A DNA stretch of 64,000 bases from Halorubrum sp. SD626R. GTDB lineage: Archaea > Halobacteriota > Halobacteria > Halobacteriales > Haloferacaceae. The first letter of the stretch is position 1. The number at the start of each line of letters is the position of its first letter. Below, one piece after another: positions 33,527 through 44,357 of the stretch. Location: assembly GCF_001261915.1 (NCBI RefSeq), contig NZ_CVRT01000106.1, positions 1 through 64,000 of the forward strand, given 5' to 3'. The notes under the pieces are model-generated. The model did no database searches, was not told where the DNA came from, and saw only the letters and a list, made by a program, of their open reading frames with translations. Both the position numbers and the translations under genes were made by a program.

Positions 33527-34726
33527 TTACTTTTCGTGTTCCAGGAGTTCGTCTATTTCAGCGAGTGTTTGCTGAGCGAACGCAACAGTCCCAGCGACGT
33601 GAGTTTTTGACGGGATGGTTTCATCGCCCCTTCTCGTTCTGTCCTGGGAAAGCGCGTATTCCTGTTCAATCACACCTGTAGTGAAGGCAATCCGATCACG
33701 AACACGTTTGAGCTCCTCGATAGGAATTGAAGTACGCTGTGACTGGATTTTCTCGTCCGAAGTGGAAATTCTGTGTTGATTGTGTTCGGTACCCTCACTT
33801 CGAACTTCCGAATTGGCATTGTCTTTACAATTGGAATCGTCCCGTGGCTCACTCTTTAACTCTCGCAAAGCTTTGAGAAAAGCCGTATCCTCTGACCCTA
33901 TTATTGAGACGTAGGCACGACTGACTGATTTATCACTCGGAAGGTTTTCCGAAGCAATCTCTGCGATGCGTGTATCCGTTAGATCTGGATTCTCCATAAT
34001 CGCATCAACAATTGCTCGTTGCTTCTCTGTCAACGCATTATACCACTGCCGTAATTCTTCTTCATCTACGCTACCTTTGGACTTGGTACCTTCTGGATAG
34101 TCGTCAGAGCCGTTGTTCGTATCTACGTCTGGGTTTTTCTGAGAGGGTGTGGTTTGCTCGATTCCGATATTGTTCGTTTCGGAGTCAGAGTGTCCGTCAC
34201 ACGTACTGGAATCACGGGTTTGAGTCTCGTCCGGAGCAGCGGACATAAACGAACTCTGACTCGTGACAGGTCGATCAGCGGGGATACTGTCACCATCACT
34301 AGTGTTATTTAGATCTGCTGTACCCTCTCTACTGTTGCTTCCATTCTGGCCGGTGTATTTCTTGGTGAGTTTCGTGTTAACTCGGTCAAGCAGGCCGCAG
34401 TCGACAATTTCGATTATTTCTTGCTGGCTGAGTTCTCGTTCAATCACGTCGGCTACGCCGTCACCGGTTTCGAGTTGTTTGCGTAGCGCGTCAACCACAT
34501 CTCTATGGTTATCAACGACCTGGGATGGGTAGGATTGTGCGCTTCCGACACGCGTAGCAATAGAGACTGCGGGTTCGTCCGGGTGTTCAAGTGTGGCGAT
34601 GATTATGGCTTGTTGTTTCGTCGTTAAGTCCGCAAGACGTGAACCAGATTCATCGCCAGTTCCGGTGGTTTTAGCCTGATCGCTACTGCTATTACGGTCG
34701 CGGGTTGAATCAATGTTTGCTGTCAT
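33527..34726 (-). CDS. Hypothetical protein with two HTH-like repeats
   Basis: A 399-residue, highly polar protein. Two similar segments, LTTKQQAIIIATLEHPDEPA (about residue 35) and LTEKQRAIVDAIMENPDLTD (about residue 235), each begin an HTH-like unit. They are separated by a Ser/Thr/Asp/Asn-rich linker of about 120 residues. The C-terminus is helical and may form a coiled coil (VAGTVAFAQQTLAEIDELLE). It suggests a flexible two-headed DNA-binding protein. The start at 34726 is preferred over one 30 nt upstream. It is convergent with the recombinase. Confidence 0.55.
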   Translation of the reverse strand: MTANIDSTRDRNSSSDQAKTTGTGDESGSRLADLTTKQQAIIIATLEHPDEPAVSIATRVGSAQSYPSQVVDNHRDVVDALRKQLETGDGVADVIERELSQQEIIEIVDCGLLDRVNTKLTKKYTGQNGSNSREGTADLNNTSDGDSIPADRPVTSQSSFMSAAPDETQTRDSSTCDGHSDSETNNIGIEQTTPSQKNPDVDTNNGSDDYPEGTKSKGSVDEEELRQWYNALTEKQRAIVDAIMENPDLTDTRIAEIASENLPSDKSVSRAYVSIIGSEDTAFLKALRELKSEPRDDSNCKDNANSEVRSEGTEHNQHRISTSDEKIQSQRTSIPIEELKRVRDRIAFTTGVIEQEYALSQDRTRRGDETIPSKTHVAGTVAFAQQTLAEIDELLEHEK

Positions 34727-34895
34727 ACTTGGCAGCCCGGGTCTACGGGTGTCCAAGCACCCGTGACTCGTTTCGATAGAGCCAATTCCCGGTACTCAGG
34801 TTCTTGCGATTCACTAACTTAAATAGTGGTTTTTCACAAAATTACGTATTGATGACATTATGTTAACTAAGACAGTGGAAATGGCAGGTGATGCT

Positions 34896-35732
34896 TTACT
34901 GGAGAAACACAGGTACGTTAGAGTCTGTTAACGCACTGGGATCAATCACACTCTCCGACAACCGTGTACCAAGTGTTAATGAGGACAGATCGCCCGATAC
35001 AGCACGTGTTTTGTCGAATCGACCAACCCGAACTGGTACCGTTGCGGCATCCTGTAACCATACCTCGATTTTACTTGGATCGTACCGCCCATCAACGTCA
35101 AACACGAGGTACGCATCGTATCCGGCATCAAACAGTACCGTGAGACGCCGACTGAGATCGAGTTGACTAATCTCAGAGAACACCTCAACTGCAATAGGTG
35201 GAGAACTCAGATGCAGGTCTGTTTCGATCCACTGGTCGTTACTTGGGGCAGTCACACGTCTTTCTGGTTCGATACGTGGCACGGAACTGGTTCGATCACC
35301 CGAGATCCAGTCACGGGTTAGCTGCTGAGAAGCACGAGCGAGTCGATGTGCAGCGAGTTCAACTGCTGCCCGGTGTGAAGCCCCCATCGATCCATCTCCA
35401 AAACAATCCGCGTCACCGTTCGTATGTTCAAACCATTTAAATACGCCTTCAAGATGATCAACCTCTTGATTTCGAACGCTGTTCCGGGTAACTGGTTTCC
35501 CACAAACAACACACTCATACCGTGAATCGTCGTTATCACCTACCGCGTCCCCTGTATCCTTACGCTGGGAATTGTGCTTGGGGATGAATTGGGGTGATGT
35601 AGGACATTGTAGTTCAACGCCACCATCAGTCAGTATCCCTTCATGTACATCGTGTGATTGAGATTCTGGATCTGGTAAGGATTCTGGGCCGGTAACAACG
35701 ATTCCACAAGTTGTATCGAAAGCGATCAGCAT
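34896..35732 (-). CDS. CoiA-like protein with zinc finger and nuclease-like domain
   Basis: A 278-residue protein. A CxxC pair (YECVVCGKPV, about residues 71-80), a downstream His/Cys (about residues 92-110) and then a beta-alpha core containing PPIAVEVFSEISQLDLSRR and YDAYLVFDV recall the competence protein CoiA and other PD-(D/E)XK-like proteins with a D/E-x-E core. The motif is degenerate, so activity is uncertain. A strong TATA-like stretch (atatataatatataa) abuts the start, predicting a leaderless transcript. It lies downstream of the BREX operon on the same strand but has its own promoter. Confidence 0.5.
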   Translation of the reverse strand: MLIAFDTTCGIVVTGPESLPDPESQSHDVHEGILTDGGVELQCPTSPQFIPKHNSQRKDTGDAVGDNDDSRYECVVCGKPVTRNSVRNQEVDHLEGVFKWFEHTNGDADCFGDGSMGASHRAAVELAAHRLARASQQLTRDWISGDRTSSVPRIEPERRVTAPSNDQWIETDLHLSSPPIAVEVFSEISQLDLSRRLTVLFDAGYDAYLVFDVDGRYDPSKIEVWLQDAATVPVRVGRFDKTRAVSGDLSSLTLGTRLSESVIDPSALTDSNVPVFLQ

Positions 35733-35957
35733 ATATAATATATAAACGCAGATTATAATAATTCTTGTCTATCCTACACTCCAATAACACGCAATATAGA
35801 GTGTGTGGAGTCAATAATCACAGACTGTGGGTCCATCAGACGTGTGCTACTCTCGGAATTAAGTTACAAGCTCAAACGGAGCATCAATGCCGAAAGTTAC
35901 ACGGTCGGGAATAGGCTCTTCTGTGAATTAGTTAACACCCTGTGAATTAGTTGAGTG

Positions 35958-37985
35958 TTATTCCAGTTCAATCGCTTTACTAGCTGCATCCAAAGGATTG
36001 GTATAGAACACGAGTTGGAGCTGATCAAGGAGTTCATCGGGAATTTTCGGTAAGTCTTCTTTATTTTTCGCTGGAAGGAGCACCGTTTTGCCCCCAGAGT
36101 CCGCAGACAGCTGGAGTTTATCGATCAACGAACTCACTGAGACTAATTCGCCCATCAAACTCATCGATCCCAGTACGACCGTCTGTGGTCGAACTGGTCG
36201 ATCAAGAATGCCCGAAACAATACCGACGAGAAGCCCGACGCTCGTTTCACCACCCTCATTCGCGTCTGAGGGGTTGAGAATTTGGACGTTGATGTCATAC
36301 TCTCCCAGCGTCTCTTCACGACTGAGCTCCCGCATATTCGCCTGAAGATAGTCACAAGCGGTTTCGAACGATTCTTTCATCCGCTTTCCAGGTGTCCCTG
36401 AAATGTTCGTCTTCCCCGAACCAGGGAGTGTCTGTGTCTCTATCCGGAAGGGAGCGTGGCGTCCCTCACTCTCGCCTATTGTGTAGACTGTACCCGCCTG
36501 CTGTGTTCCGGGGGGGATGAGTGCCTCGTCTGCTTCTTCGGGGACTGAGACATAGATCTCCTCTTTCGTATCCAAGTCGAGGTAGGAGAATTCGACGGCG
36601 CGATATTCCATGCCACCAATCCGCTTCAATTGCTCTTTGACTCGGCGGCGACCTTCCATCGCAAATTCGAGATACTCTCGGAGTTCTTCTTTCGTGTACT
36701 CTCCGTGTGGGTGGAGTAGCTTGAGTAGACCAGAGACGGTCTTGCGTACAGCCTTCTCGTCCCGTTGGTTCAGGTGGTCACCGAACGCGAACTCCTCGTT
36801 AATCGCATCACCGTATGACTCCTTTCGGAGTTCCCGGACGAACTCAGCGAAGTAGTCGACGATGAACCCGAACTGGTCGCCAAAGAACTCGGACCGCATT
36901 TTCGGGACTTCCCAACCGGGAAGGTAGTAGTGAAACCGGTCGATGAGTGCGAGATCCTGCATATCCTCGGGGAACGGTTCGAAGAGGTGTGAGCTCTTGA
37001 GAACGCCTTCAACGTCGAGATCGATGTTCCCGACGTAGACCATCGAGGCTTGGGCGGTGAGCTCTTCAGTCCCACGAGAGAAGCTTCCGGACTCCATGTA
37101 GTCTTTGAGCATCTGGACGGCTTCCGAATCGCTGAACTGGAGCCCCCCGACCTCGTCGAACGCGACGACATCCCAGCGACCGACGAGTCCGATCCGCCCT
37201 GTATTCAGGTTCAAGAAGAGTTTCGCAACGGTGGTTTTACCGCCGGAGATGAGGATCGAGTGGGGACTGATTTCACGGTAGAGATAGCTCTTTCCTGTCC
37301 CACGTGGTCCCAATTCGACGTAGTTGTAATTCGACTCGACAAGCGGGATACACCGAGCTAAGAAGAGGAATTTCTCGCGGTCGCTAAACGAGGAAGGGTC
37401 GTATCCGACGGTCTGAAGGAGAAGATCCATCCATTCATCGCGTGTGAAATCTTTACGCCGATCCTTCAGTTGGTCAAGGTCAAGATTCGATACCTGAATG
37501 GGTTTGAACGAGTCGATGCCGAAGAGGCTCTTTGGACTGTTCGCATTCTCGGGAAGATACTCCAGATCGATGATAGCCCAGACGCCACCCCCGAGGAGTT
37601 TGGGATGCTTGCTGACGAGATGTTCGTTGATCTCGACATCGCTCAAGCCGAGGTTGACGAACGAGCCGATGTAGGCGTCCTGTTGTTCATCGAGCCTGAC
37701 GGTGACCTTGTCGATGACGCGATAACGCCCCCGCTCTCGAACCTCGCTCTTGACGAATTCAGCTTCGTCGGGACGAACGTAGTGCTTCGACAGAATCTCT
37801 TTGACCTTTTCGAGACCCTCTTCCAGAGATTCCTCGTCATCAGTCGCACAGTACTGTCCGATCAGATATTCAAGAACGTAGGTGGGGACATTCACCCCGG
37901 ATTTGATGTCCTGAACGAGGTCTTTCCGGACGACGCGCCCGGAGAAGACATCCAGGGCTTTCCGATCCACGTCCTCAGTCGTCAT
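35958..37985 (-). CDS. brxL: BREX Lon-like AAA+ protein BrxL
   Basis: A 675-residue BrxL. The AAA+ domain has Walker A GPRGTGKS (residues 226-233) and Walker B VVAFDEV (about 273-279). The C-terminal Lon-like domain (about 530-670) keeps a candidate Ser in GGETSVGLLVGIVSG and a Lys in SSLIDKLQLSADSGGKTVLLP. BrxL is the hallmark of type 1 BREX. Characterised members assemble as DNA-binding rings needed for phage restriction but not for methylation. It is the last gene of the operon, 121 bp after pglZ, and may be separately regulated. Confidence 0.92.
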   Translation of the reverse strand: MTTEDVDRKALDVFSGRVVRKDLVQDIKSGVNVPTYVLEYLIGQYCATDDEESLEEGLEKVKEILSKHYVRPDEAEFVKSEVRERGRYRVIDKVTVRLDEQQDAYIGSFVNLGLSDVEINEHLVSKHPKLLGGGVWAIIDLEYLPENANSPKSLFGIDSFKPIQVSNLDLDQLKDRRKDFTRDEWMDLLLQTVGYDPSSFSDREKFLFLARCIPLVESNYNYVELGPRGTGKSYLYREISPHSILISGGKTTVAKLFLNLNTGRIGLVGRWDVVAFDEVGGLQFSDSEAVQMLKDYMESGSFSRGTEELTAQASMVYVGNIDLDVEGVLKSSHLFEPFPEDMQDLALIDRFHYYLPGWEVPKMRSEFFGDQFGFIVDYFAEFVRELRKESYGDAINEEFAFGDHLNQRDEKAVRKTVSGLLKLLHPHGEYTKEELREYLEFAMEGRRRVKEQLKRIGGMEYRAVEFSYLDLDTKEEIYVSVPEEADEALIPPGTQQAGTVYTIGESEGRHAPFRIETQTLPGSGKTNISGTPGKRMKESFETACDYLQANMRELSREETLGEYDINVQILNPSDANEGGETSVGLLVGIVSGILDRPVRPQTVVLGSMSLMGELVSVSSLIDKLQLSADSGGKTVLLPAKNKEDLPKIPDELLDQLQLVFYTNPLDAASKAIELE

Positions 37986-38106
37986 TATATAACGGCACTG
38001 TAGCCGGGGGCATATTGGTGTCGGTCATCAGGAGTGAGAACTCAAAATAGTGAATGAACTCTGCCCGGATTTGACTACGACAGCCCGTTGTTGTATCCGA
38101 GATCAC

Positions 38107-40533
38107 TCACACGTCAAATCCCATATCGTCGTCTCCGAAGAGTAAATCCAGACCCACAGTTTGTCTCGTAATCGTTTCTCTAGTGTCAGTGTCGACGACC
38201 TCAAATTGAACGGTATCTTCACCCGAGACAGCTCCCTGCTTGAGCCGAACACGGGCACTATTGTCGCCAGGTGAAATTTCCATCGTTACAGGGTCTGCGA
38301 CTGGCTCACCATCGATGGTCGCACGAACCTCTAATATTGGTGCGGGGTCGAAGGCAACTTGACCGCTCTTGGCCTCGATCTCTACAGTGAGTATCGAGTT
38401 CGTAATCGGGTCCGAAATTGAGACATCGTAGCTGATCGATGCGCTCTCTTCGATCTCGCCTGTGGTCACAGTGAGGCATGGGACGAGTAGTTCTTGAAGC
38501 GAAATCCCACCGTGGAAGTACCGCATATTCCCACCTCGTGACTTGAAGCACGCGACACTACGAGGGAACAGCAACTTGATCTCGGGGCCATCAATGCCGA
38601 GTTTCGACAGTGCCTCGTGATCGATCTCGACGAACTCATCTGTATCAACGAGTGGCGTCTCGTGGTCGGCAGCAGCGAACCGACGTTTGACGATCGGGGC
38701 AAGGTCAGGTGCCTCGACTTTGTGATCGTCGCTCAGACGATCCGTGTACAGGAACCCGTGGTCGCTGGTGATCACGAAGCGGGTGTAGCCAGCTTGCTTC
38801 AGACGTTGTACCGTTCGTTCGACATCGTCGACGTGAGATGCGACTTGGCTGAATGCGGCATCGTCATCAAGACTCTCACCGAGTTTGTCGATCGTACCGG
38901 AGTAGACGACACGCGGAACAGGATCGGACTCGGTCAGCTCTTCCAGTGAAATGTCGCCAACTTCGTCTATGTCGACGACCTCGAAGCCCGCAGCACTGAG
39001 TCGTTCGACACGGTCCGCCTTTCCAGTCATTTGCTCACCCCCGCTGGTGACCACGAGTTCGTCGTCGTCGAGCGAGAGTCCGAGTTCCCCCGGTAGGTGT
39101 GCGGCCATACCGACCTCGGTGATCGACGGTAGTGCGGCGCTCATCGCACTAAGGTCCTGCTCGAAGTCGGTTCGTCGCCCGAGGTTTTCACGGATAGCCT
39201 CAGCGAGCTCGTAGCGAAGCCCGTCACAGATGATGATCGCTGTTCCGTCCTCTAAGTCAGCGAACTCCTCGTAGAACGATGTTTGCGGCGTACCGAGTGT
39301 CGGATCGTCACTCAGACCCTCTGCAAGCGGTCGGTTTACACCTTGAAGGAAGGCCATGTAGTGTTTGGTGACCTGCCGTTTCACCGTGGTTTCCTTCGGA
39401 TAGGGATATGTGGCCGTCTGGGTCGCGTTGATGTACCGACGATAGGCTGCGTCAACCTTCCACCAGCCGTCATCACTCGTATATTGCTGTGCGAGTTCCG
39501 TTGAGCCCATTCCCTTTGCGTCGTCGACATCCACGGTTCCGATCCGGCGGAGCGTCTGGACCGCCTGGGCGGGGACCGACCAGTCGACGAGATCCTCGTT
39601 GCTCCAGAAGCTGTCTTGGCGTTTGGTGACAGTTCGGTGGAGTTCTGCTGCCGTCTCTGGGAGATCGGCATACGTCCCTTCCGCAAGTCGCTCCATCACG
39701 AGCCGAATGAGGCCCGTGTCGATACCCTTGAACGCAGTGGCATCCCACCGCGTTTGATTGGAGTCGAGTACGGCCTCTGTGAGATCGTAGTCTGACTCAA
39801 TCTCCCGCGAATAACGCGTGAACTCGGCGGGAGCGTACTGCTGCCAATCGTCGCAGAACTTCGCTGCTGCTTGGGCGTCGTCCGCGGCGAGATTGTCGTA
39901 CTGTGCCGTCGGGGACCGACTCGTCACTTCACCAAAGAGGAGCTGGATCGCCAGCTCCTTCGGATCCAGCCCGGCGTCGATACCGTACTCTTCGCGGAGC
40001 TGCGCGTCCCACGCGTCAGCCATCGCGTTGTTCTCGATCGTCTCGCGGTACGCTTCGGGATCAGCGAGGTAGGCCCGAACCCACTGGTCAGTAGCTGGGC
40101 CTGCAGTACCGAAAAGGACACAAAAGAACGCCTTGCGCTGCATCTCGCGGTTCTGTCCCCAGTCCTCGTATGCGTCCGGGATCTCTTCGTCGTGTTCGAC
40201 GAGGAACTGTGTCACCGGTGTGTCGTCGATGTTCTGGCCGACGCGGTACTGTCGGCCGAGTGCGTGGACATCTCGGAACCACTCGGCATCGTTTCGGGAC
40301 TCGGGGATGTAGAACAGCCAGTTCTTCTCGTAGTCCGGATCCTCGTTTTGGAGACGTAGCTTCAGCTCGAAGTAACTGCCGTCGTAGCGGGCAAGTGTGA
40401 CATCGTCAAGTGCAGTTTCGACCTCGTCAAGAACACCTTTGTACTTCTCCTGAGCGTCGTACCACACCCAGACCGGGTGACGGTCGAATTTCTGCTGAAG
40501 TTCCGTGATAATGCTGTCCGCAAGATCTCCCAT
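38107..40533 (-). CDS. pglZ: BREX alkaline-phosphatase-superfamily protein PglZ
   Basis: An 808-residue PglZ. A helical N-terminal half is followed by the phosphatase-like core: IIICDGLRYE (about 433-442) carries the metal-binding Asp, ALPSITEVGMAAHLPG the nucleophile region, and FVITSDHGFLY (about 587-597) the DHG metal site. A beta-rich C-terminal domain ends the protein. PglZ is present in every BREX type and is the family signature. It is needed for methylation and defence in characterised systems. It lies 7 bp after pglX, so the two are co-transcribed. Confidence 0.95.
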   Translation of the reverse strand: MGDLADSIITELQQKFDRHPVWVWYDAQEKYKGVLDEVETALDDVTLARYDGSYFELKLRLQNEDPDYEKNWLFYIPESRNDAEWFRDVHALGRQYRVGQNIDDTPVTQFLVEHDEEIPDAYEDWGQNREMQRKAFFCVLFGTAGPATDQWVRAYLADPEAYRETIENNAMADAWDAQLREEYGIDAGLDPKELAIQLLFGEVTSRSPTAQYDNLAADDAQAAAKFCDDWQQYAPAEFTRYSREIESDYDLTEAVLDSNQTRWDATAFKGIDTGLIRLVMERLAEGTYADLPETAAELHRTVTKRQDSFWSNEDLVDWSVPAQAVQTLRRIGTVDVDDAKGMGSTELAQQYTSDDGWWKVDAAYRRYINATQTATYPYPKETTVKRQVTKHYMAFLQGVNRPLAEGLSDDPTLGTPQTSFYEEFADLEDGTAIIICDGLRYELAEAIRENLGRRTDFEQDLSAMSAALPSITEVGMAAHLPGELGLSLDDDELVVTSGGEQMTGKADRVERLSAAGFEVVDIDEVGDISLEELTESDPVPRVVYSGTIDKLGESLDDDAAFSQVASHVDDVERTVQRLKQAGYTRFVITSDHGFLYTDRLSDDHKVEAPDLAPIVKRRFAAADHETPLVDTDEFVEIDHEALSKLGIDGPEIKLLFPRSVACFKSRGGNMRYFHGGISLQELLVPCLTVTTGEIEESASISYDVSISDPITNSILTVEIEAKSGQVAFDPAPILEVRATIDGEPVADPVTMEISPGDNSARVRLKQGAVSGEDTVQFEVVDTDTRETITRQTVGLDLLFGDDDMGFDV

Positions 40534-40540
40534 ATTTGAA

Positions 40541-43500
40541 TTACCTCGAATAACTCGATTTTAGCTTCGGAAGGCCAGTTTCGAGAACTTCGTACTGATC
40601 CCACTCCTTGAGGTTCTCCCAGATTCCCTTTTCAACATCAACAGTGACACCGTCATCAATCATTTCGTCGATGGTATCACGGAATTCCCTGATGTCGTCA
40701 AGGTCGTTTTGCACTTCTTCCTTCCTCTTCAGGAGCTCCTTGTCCGGATCATCGCCGCTGGTTTGAGCGTTGAGTGTTTCAAGCTCATTTTCGAGTTCAC
40801 CGATTCGTGAATCGAGATACTGTCCACGGAGTTTCGGGAGTGTATTGGAACCAATATTATGGTAATAAATAAAACAACTAAATGAACCATTGGGACTTTC
40901 AAGCTGCCAATAAATCGGAATGCGCTGGCCGCGGCGGCGATATTCTTTGCAGTGATAATAACGGAAGTAATCATCTGAGAGCCACTGACCAACCGATTCC
41001 CCAAGAATACCTGAAAAGTAATCAAGTGTATCGTCTGGATCTTTTACGACCTCATCTAAAGCTGTTCTAAAGAGGTTATCAACGTCGGATTCAGCAGTAA
41101 CATCAATAATTTCATCGCGCTGGATCGGCGCTTCAGGCATCCACCGTCCGAATAGCACCCCTAATATCACACTGATGAAACGCTTACAAACTGCTTCTTT
41201 CTCTTTGTCTCGATAGAGATTATTCCCTTTGCGGAAATGAGCGAGATCGGTGGGCGAGAGACCTAAACGAGTGTAAATGTCTTCCAGACTTTTCCCGTTC
41301 TCAATCATAGACTTGATCTCTGATCGAACTTCCTCTGGATCTGTTTCTATTGAAGCGAAGTCTGTTTGGTAGGATCTATTCAATTCTGATACCAGTTCCT
41401 CAGAAACAGAGATCATCGAATATATTTCCTTATCAATCTTTGAATGATTCTCAACAATAGTAGCTTCAGATATATCCTTTTCAAAGAGTGCTGTCCTCAC
41501 CCATTCACGGATATTATTTATTTCACTATATTTATCTATGTCAAATGACCGAGCTACTTCCGTATAACTGAAGTTTGACTGTTGTGCCTCTATATTTTCT
41601 TGAACATAATTGGAAATCGTTGTTTCCGTCTCTTCCGATGTCGGTACAGGGATTTCACCGGCGTCACTTGGGTTGAAATTTACTGTAGGATTAATCCCAT
41701 TTGCTAAATATCTGAACAGGTTTGAATTCACATATCCTAGAATATAGTAGAGTGATAATTCATCTGGATGGATACTATAAACGCTCTTATCATAGACGCA
41801 ATCCCCTGGATAGTACTTCGCCATAAATTCATTACTAAAGCTTCTAAATGCTATTCCTTCTTGAAAATATTTGGAAGTATCAGAGAGTCCCTGATAGTTT
41901 TTCCCGTGTTTATCCCCATACTCAGTAATATTTTGTCCGTCATTTTCCCACCGGATAGTATAGTCAATAATATCGTAATATGGATTTCTATCACCACCCC
42001 TTACATGCCATTGATATTTTTCGCCAAGGTCATCGAAATCTACTTCCCAGTATTTGCGCAGGTGATGATCGTTATCTCCCGAAGCAACTCCCCCCGATAT
42101 ATCTGAGAGTTGATCTAGAGGTGGATACTCAGAAAAGAGGTTCAAAACCTCGTCACCAAACCAATAAGCAAATGGCGATCTTCTAATTTCGTTAAAAAGT
42201 TCCGGGCTGGTCAAATAAACATTATCTAAGTCGCGTCCATCGGCAAGTCCGGAATAGGTTTCCCGAAGACGGTCTACCTTGTTGTCAGATTCGACCAGAG
42301 AAATGAATCTAGCTTGATCAATTGTCCTGCCGGTAAAGCAAAAAGCAGTGTTCATATATCCCTCATCTCTATGCTCAAAATGAGCCATTTCAGTAATTCC
42401 GGAATTAGAGAGGAACCATTCTCGGAACTGTTCATAGCTGGATAGAAACATAAATGTCTCCATAGTAATCATTGAAACATATCCTGTTTCCTGAACAAAA
42501 TTCCTACACCGCTGAATGAACGCTGAATAAAGGTCTCGTTTCCCAATATAGTGATCTTTAACATATTGGTTTAATTCATCCCCCATTTTACTACTAGCAA
42601 GATACGGTGGATTAGATACAACAACATCATATGTTCCGCTTATCAGATCCAGGATTTCTATCGTCTTACCGACCTCAGAAGCGAACATTTCTTCAATTGG
42701 ATCATCCTGCTCAAGAGCCTCTTGAGCAAGTTGATGAGCATTTTCAAGCAATCGTTCTTTGATTTGATCCCATGACTCCACTTCACCCCCCACTACGAAT
42801 GTTGATTGAGATGTTAATTTCCCATCATTTGTGAACTGCGCTTGACCTGTTTCTTCGAATCTCTCACGATGATCGCTAATTACAGAATCAATCTGCTCTT
42901 CAATTTCAACGAGACTCCCCACCTCACGAATATTTGCGAAACTTCGCCAGACCTGCTCTAAAATTTCTTCCTCTAATTCAGATTGTGCCCGATCAAGAAT
43001 CTCTCGTTTTCGATCGCCATTAACCAGTACTGCATCAGCGGATATTATATTTAGCTGTGGAATTTCGACATCAGGAGAATATTCTTTAGCTTTTAGATAT
43101 AACGAAAGTGCCGCGATTTGTGCTGCACCGGAGTCAATATCTATCCCGTACAAGTTGTTACGTAATATCTCTCTAGGAATGTACTGCTCGGGGATTGATC
43201 CGTCTTCAAGATACATCTGATAGAGGACATCAAACGAATATAAGAGCATATGTCCACTACCACAGGCTGGGTCAAGTACTGTGATTTCTTCGGCTGGTTT
43301 AGATTTGCGTGTAGTTAATGAGCCTTCATTCGGAGATAGATAGAAGCACATATCCTTGCTGTCTATGTTAGTGCGTCCATCCTGCATTTCCAGCCATATC
43401 CGGCCGAGCGAATTATCTACCATCCACTCGACGATATGTCTCGGGGTAAACAGTTGTGTTTTCGTGGCGATGTCCGTCCCGGCGATCTTGTAGTTCTCTT

Positions 43501-44170
43501 TATCGACGCGTTCGTCAATCTCTTCACGTTCTTCCTCACCGAAGTACTGGTACACCCAGCCAAGTGCTTCGTCACTCTCCCATGCCTGGTCGTCAATCGC
43601 ATCCAGTTCGTCGAGAACTTCCTCTCGAACTTGTGCGTCAAGGTCGATGGCAGTGTGTTCGGATTCCTCGAAAATCATCCGAATCTCTGCACCGATCTCT
43701 TGATACGCGAGATCGAGTGCGGCACCGAAGCCGTCATCCGGTGCGTTAGTTAGCTCGCCGGCAATCTCAGCCACAGTGTGGTGCATATACGACCGATTTC
43801 CGTACTCCGGACGCTCGGTGATAGTTTCCTCGACGAGGCCACGAACTTCGATGGTTTTCAGCGCGACGAATCGGTTGAGATAGGTCTTGGTCGCCTCACG
43901 GACGTAGTTAGTAATTGACCGCTTCAGATCCCCTTCCGTGGATTCAAGTTCGCGTTCGATAGCGGCATCCAGCGTTCTCCGGGTGTGAATCTCCTCAACG
44001 GAGAGGTGCATCAGGTTCTCCAGTGGGAGTCTCTTGTCCTCATAGATGCCGTACTTTTCGAGCTGTCGTCGAAGCTCGTCTTCGAGCGTGTGACGCGTGC
44101 TGAGGATGGTACTTCGAATGGTCGAGCGCTGATCCGACGAGAGACCGGGTTGACCGTGTTTTGTGGACAT
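40541..44170 (-). CDS. pglX: BREX N6-adenine DNA methyltransferase PglX
   Basis: A 1209-residue methyltransferase. The SAM-binding motif VLDPACGSGHM (about residues 298-308) and the catalytic motif SNPPYL (about 519-524) define an N6-adenine enzyme. Large helical regions before and after should recognise DNA and partners. In BREX, PglX methylates one strand of a non-palindromic site to mark self DNA. The start MSTKHGQ is chosen; an in-frame start 84 nt upstream adds a segment without coding character. It is preceded by a 187-bp gap after brxC. Confidence 0.95.
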   Translation of the reverse strand: MSTKHGQPGLSSDQRSTIRSTILSTRHTLEDELRRQLEKYGIYEDKRLPLENLMHLSVEEIHTRRTLDAAIERELESTEGDLKRSITNYVREATKTYLNRFVALKTIEVRGLVEETITERPEYGNRSYMHHTVAEIAGELTNAPDDGFGAALDLAYQEIGAEIRMIFEESEHTAIDLDAQVREEVLDELDAIDDQAWESDEALGWVYQYFGEEEREEIDERVDKENYKIAGTDIATKTQLFTPRHIVEWMVDNSLGRIWLEMQDGRTNIDSKDMCFYLSPNEGSLTTRKSKPAEEITVLDPACGSGHMLLYSFDVLYQMYLEDGSIPEQYIPREILRNNLYGIDIDSGAAQIAALSLYLKAKEYSPDVEIPQLNIISADAVLVNGDRKREILDRAQSELEEEILEQVWRSFANIREVGSLVEIEEQIDSVISDHRERFEETGQAQFTNDGKLTSQSTFVVGGEVESWDQIKERLLENAHQLAQEALEQDDPIEEMFASEVGKTIEILDLISGTYDVVVSNPPYLASSKMGDELNQYVKDHYIGKRDLYSAFIQRCRNFVQETGYVSMITMETFMFLSSYEQFREWFLSNSGITEMAHFEHRDEGYMNTAFCFTGRTIDQARFISLVESDNKVDRLRETYSGLADGRDLDNVYLTSPELFNEIRRSPFAYWFGDEVLNLFSEYPPLDQLSDISGGVASGDNDHHLRKYWEVDFDDLGEKYQWHVRGGDRNPYYDIIDYTIRWENDGQNITEYGDKHGKNYQGLSDTSKYFQEGIAFRSFSNEFMAKYYPGDCVYDKSVYSIHPDELSLYYILGYVNSNLFRYLANGINPTVNFNPSDAGEIPVPTSEETETTISNYVQENIEAQQSNFSYTEVARSFDIDKYSEINNIREWVRTALFEKDISEATIVENHSKIDKEIYSMISVSEELVSELNRSYQTDFASIETDPEEVRSEIKSMIENGKSLEDIYTRLGLSPTDLAHFRKGNNLYRDKEKEAVCKRFISVILGVLFGRWMPEAPIQRDEIIDVTAESDVDNLFRTALDEVVKDPDDTLDYFSGILGESVGQWLSDDYFRYYHCKEYRRRGQRIPIYWQLESPNGSFSCFIYYHNIGSNTLPKLRGQYLDSRIGELENELETLNAQTSGDDPDKELLKRKEEVQNDLDDIREFRDTIDEMIDDGVTVDVEKGIWENLKEWDQYEVLETGLPKLKSSYSR

Positions 44171-44357
44171 GGATATTAGAAGACTGTGAGCCGCTGCGAA
44201 GCGAGTGGGATGGCGGCTCGCTGTGTCGTGACTCCCACCCGCGATGACATACAACGGTCAAGCAGTCGGTGTGTCTTATAATTGTGGGAGTAGCTACGCT
44301 GGGAGCTCTGGCTCGGATACGAGCAGTGTGAAAACGTCGCTGCCGTCAGAGGATTTG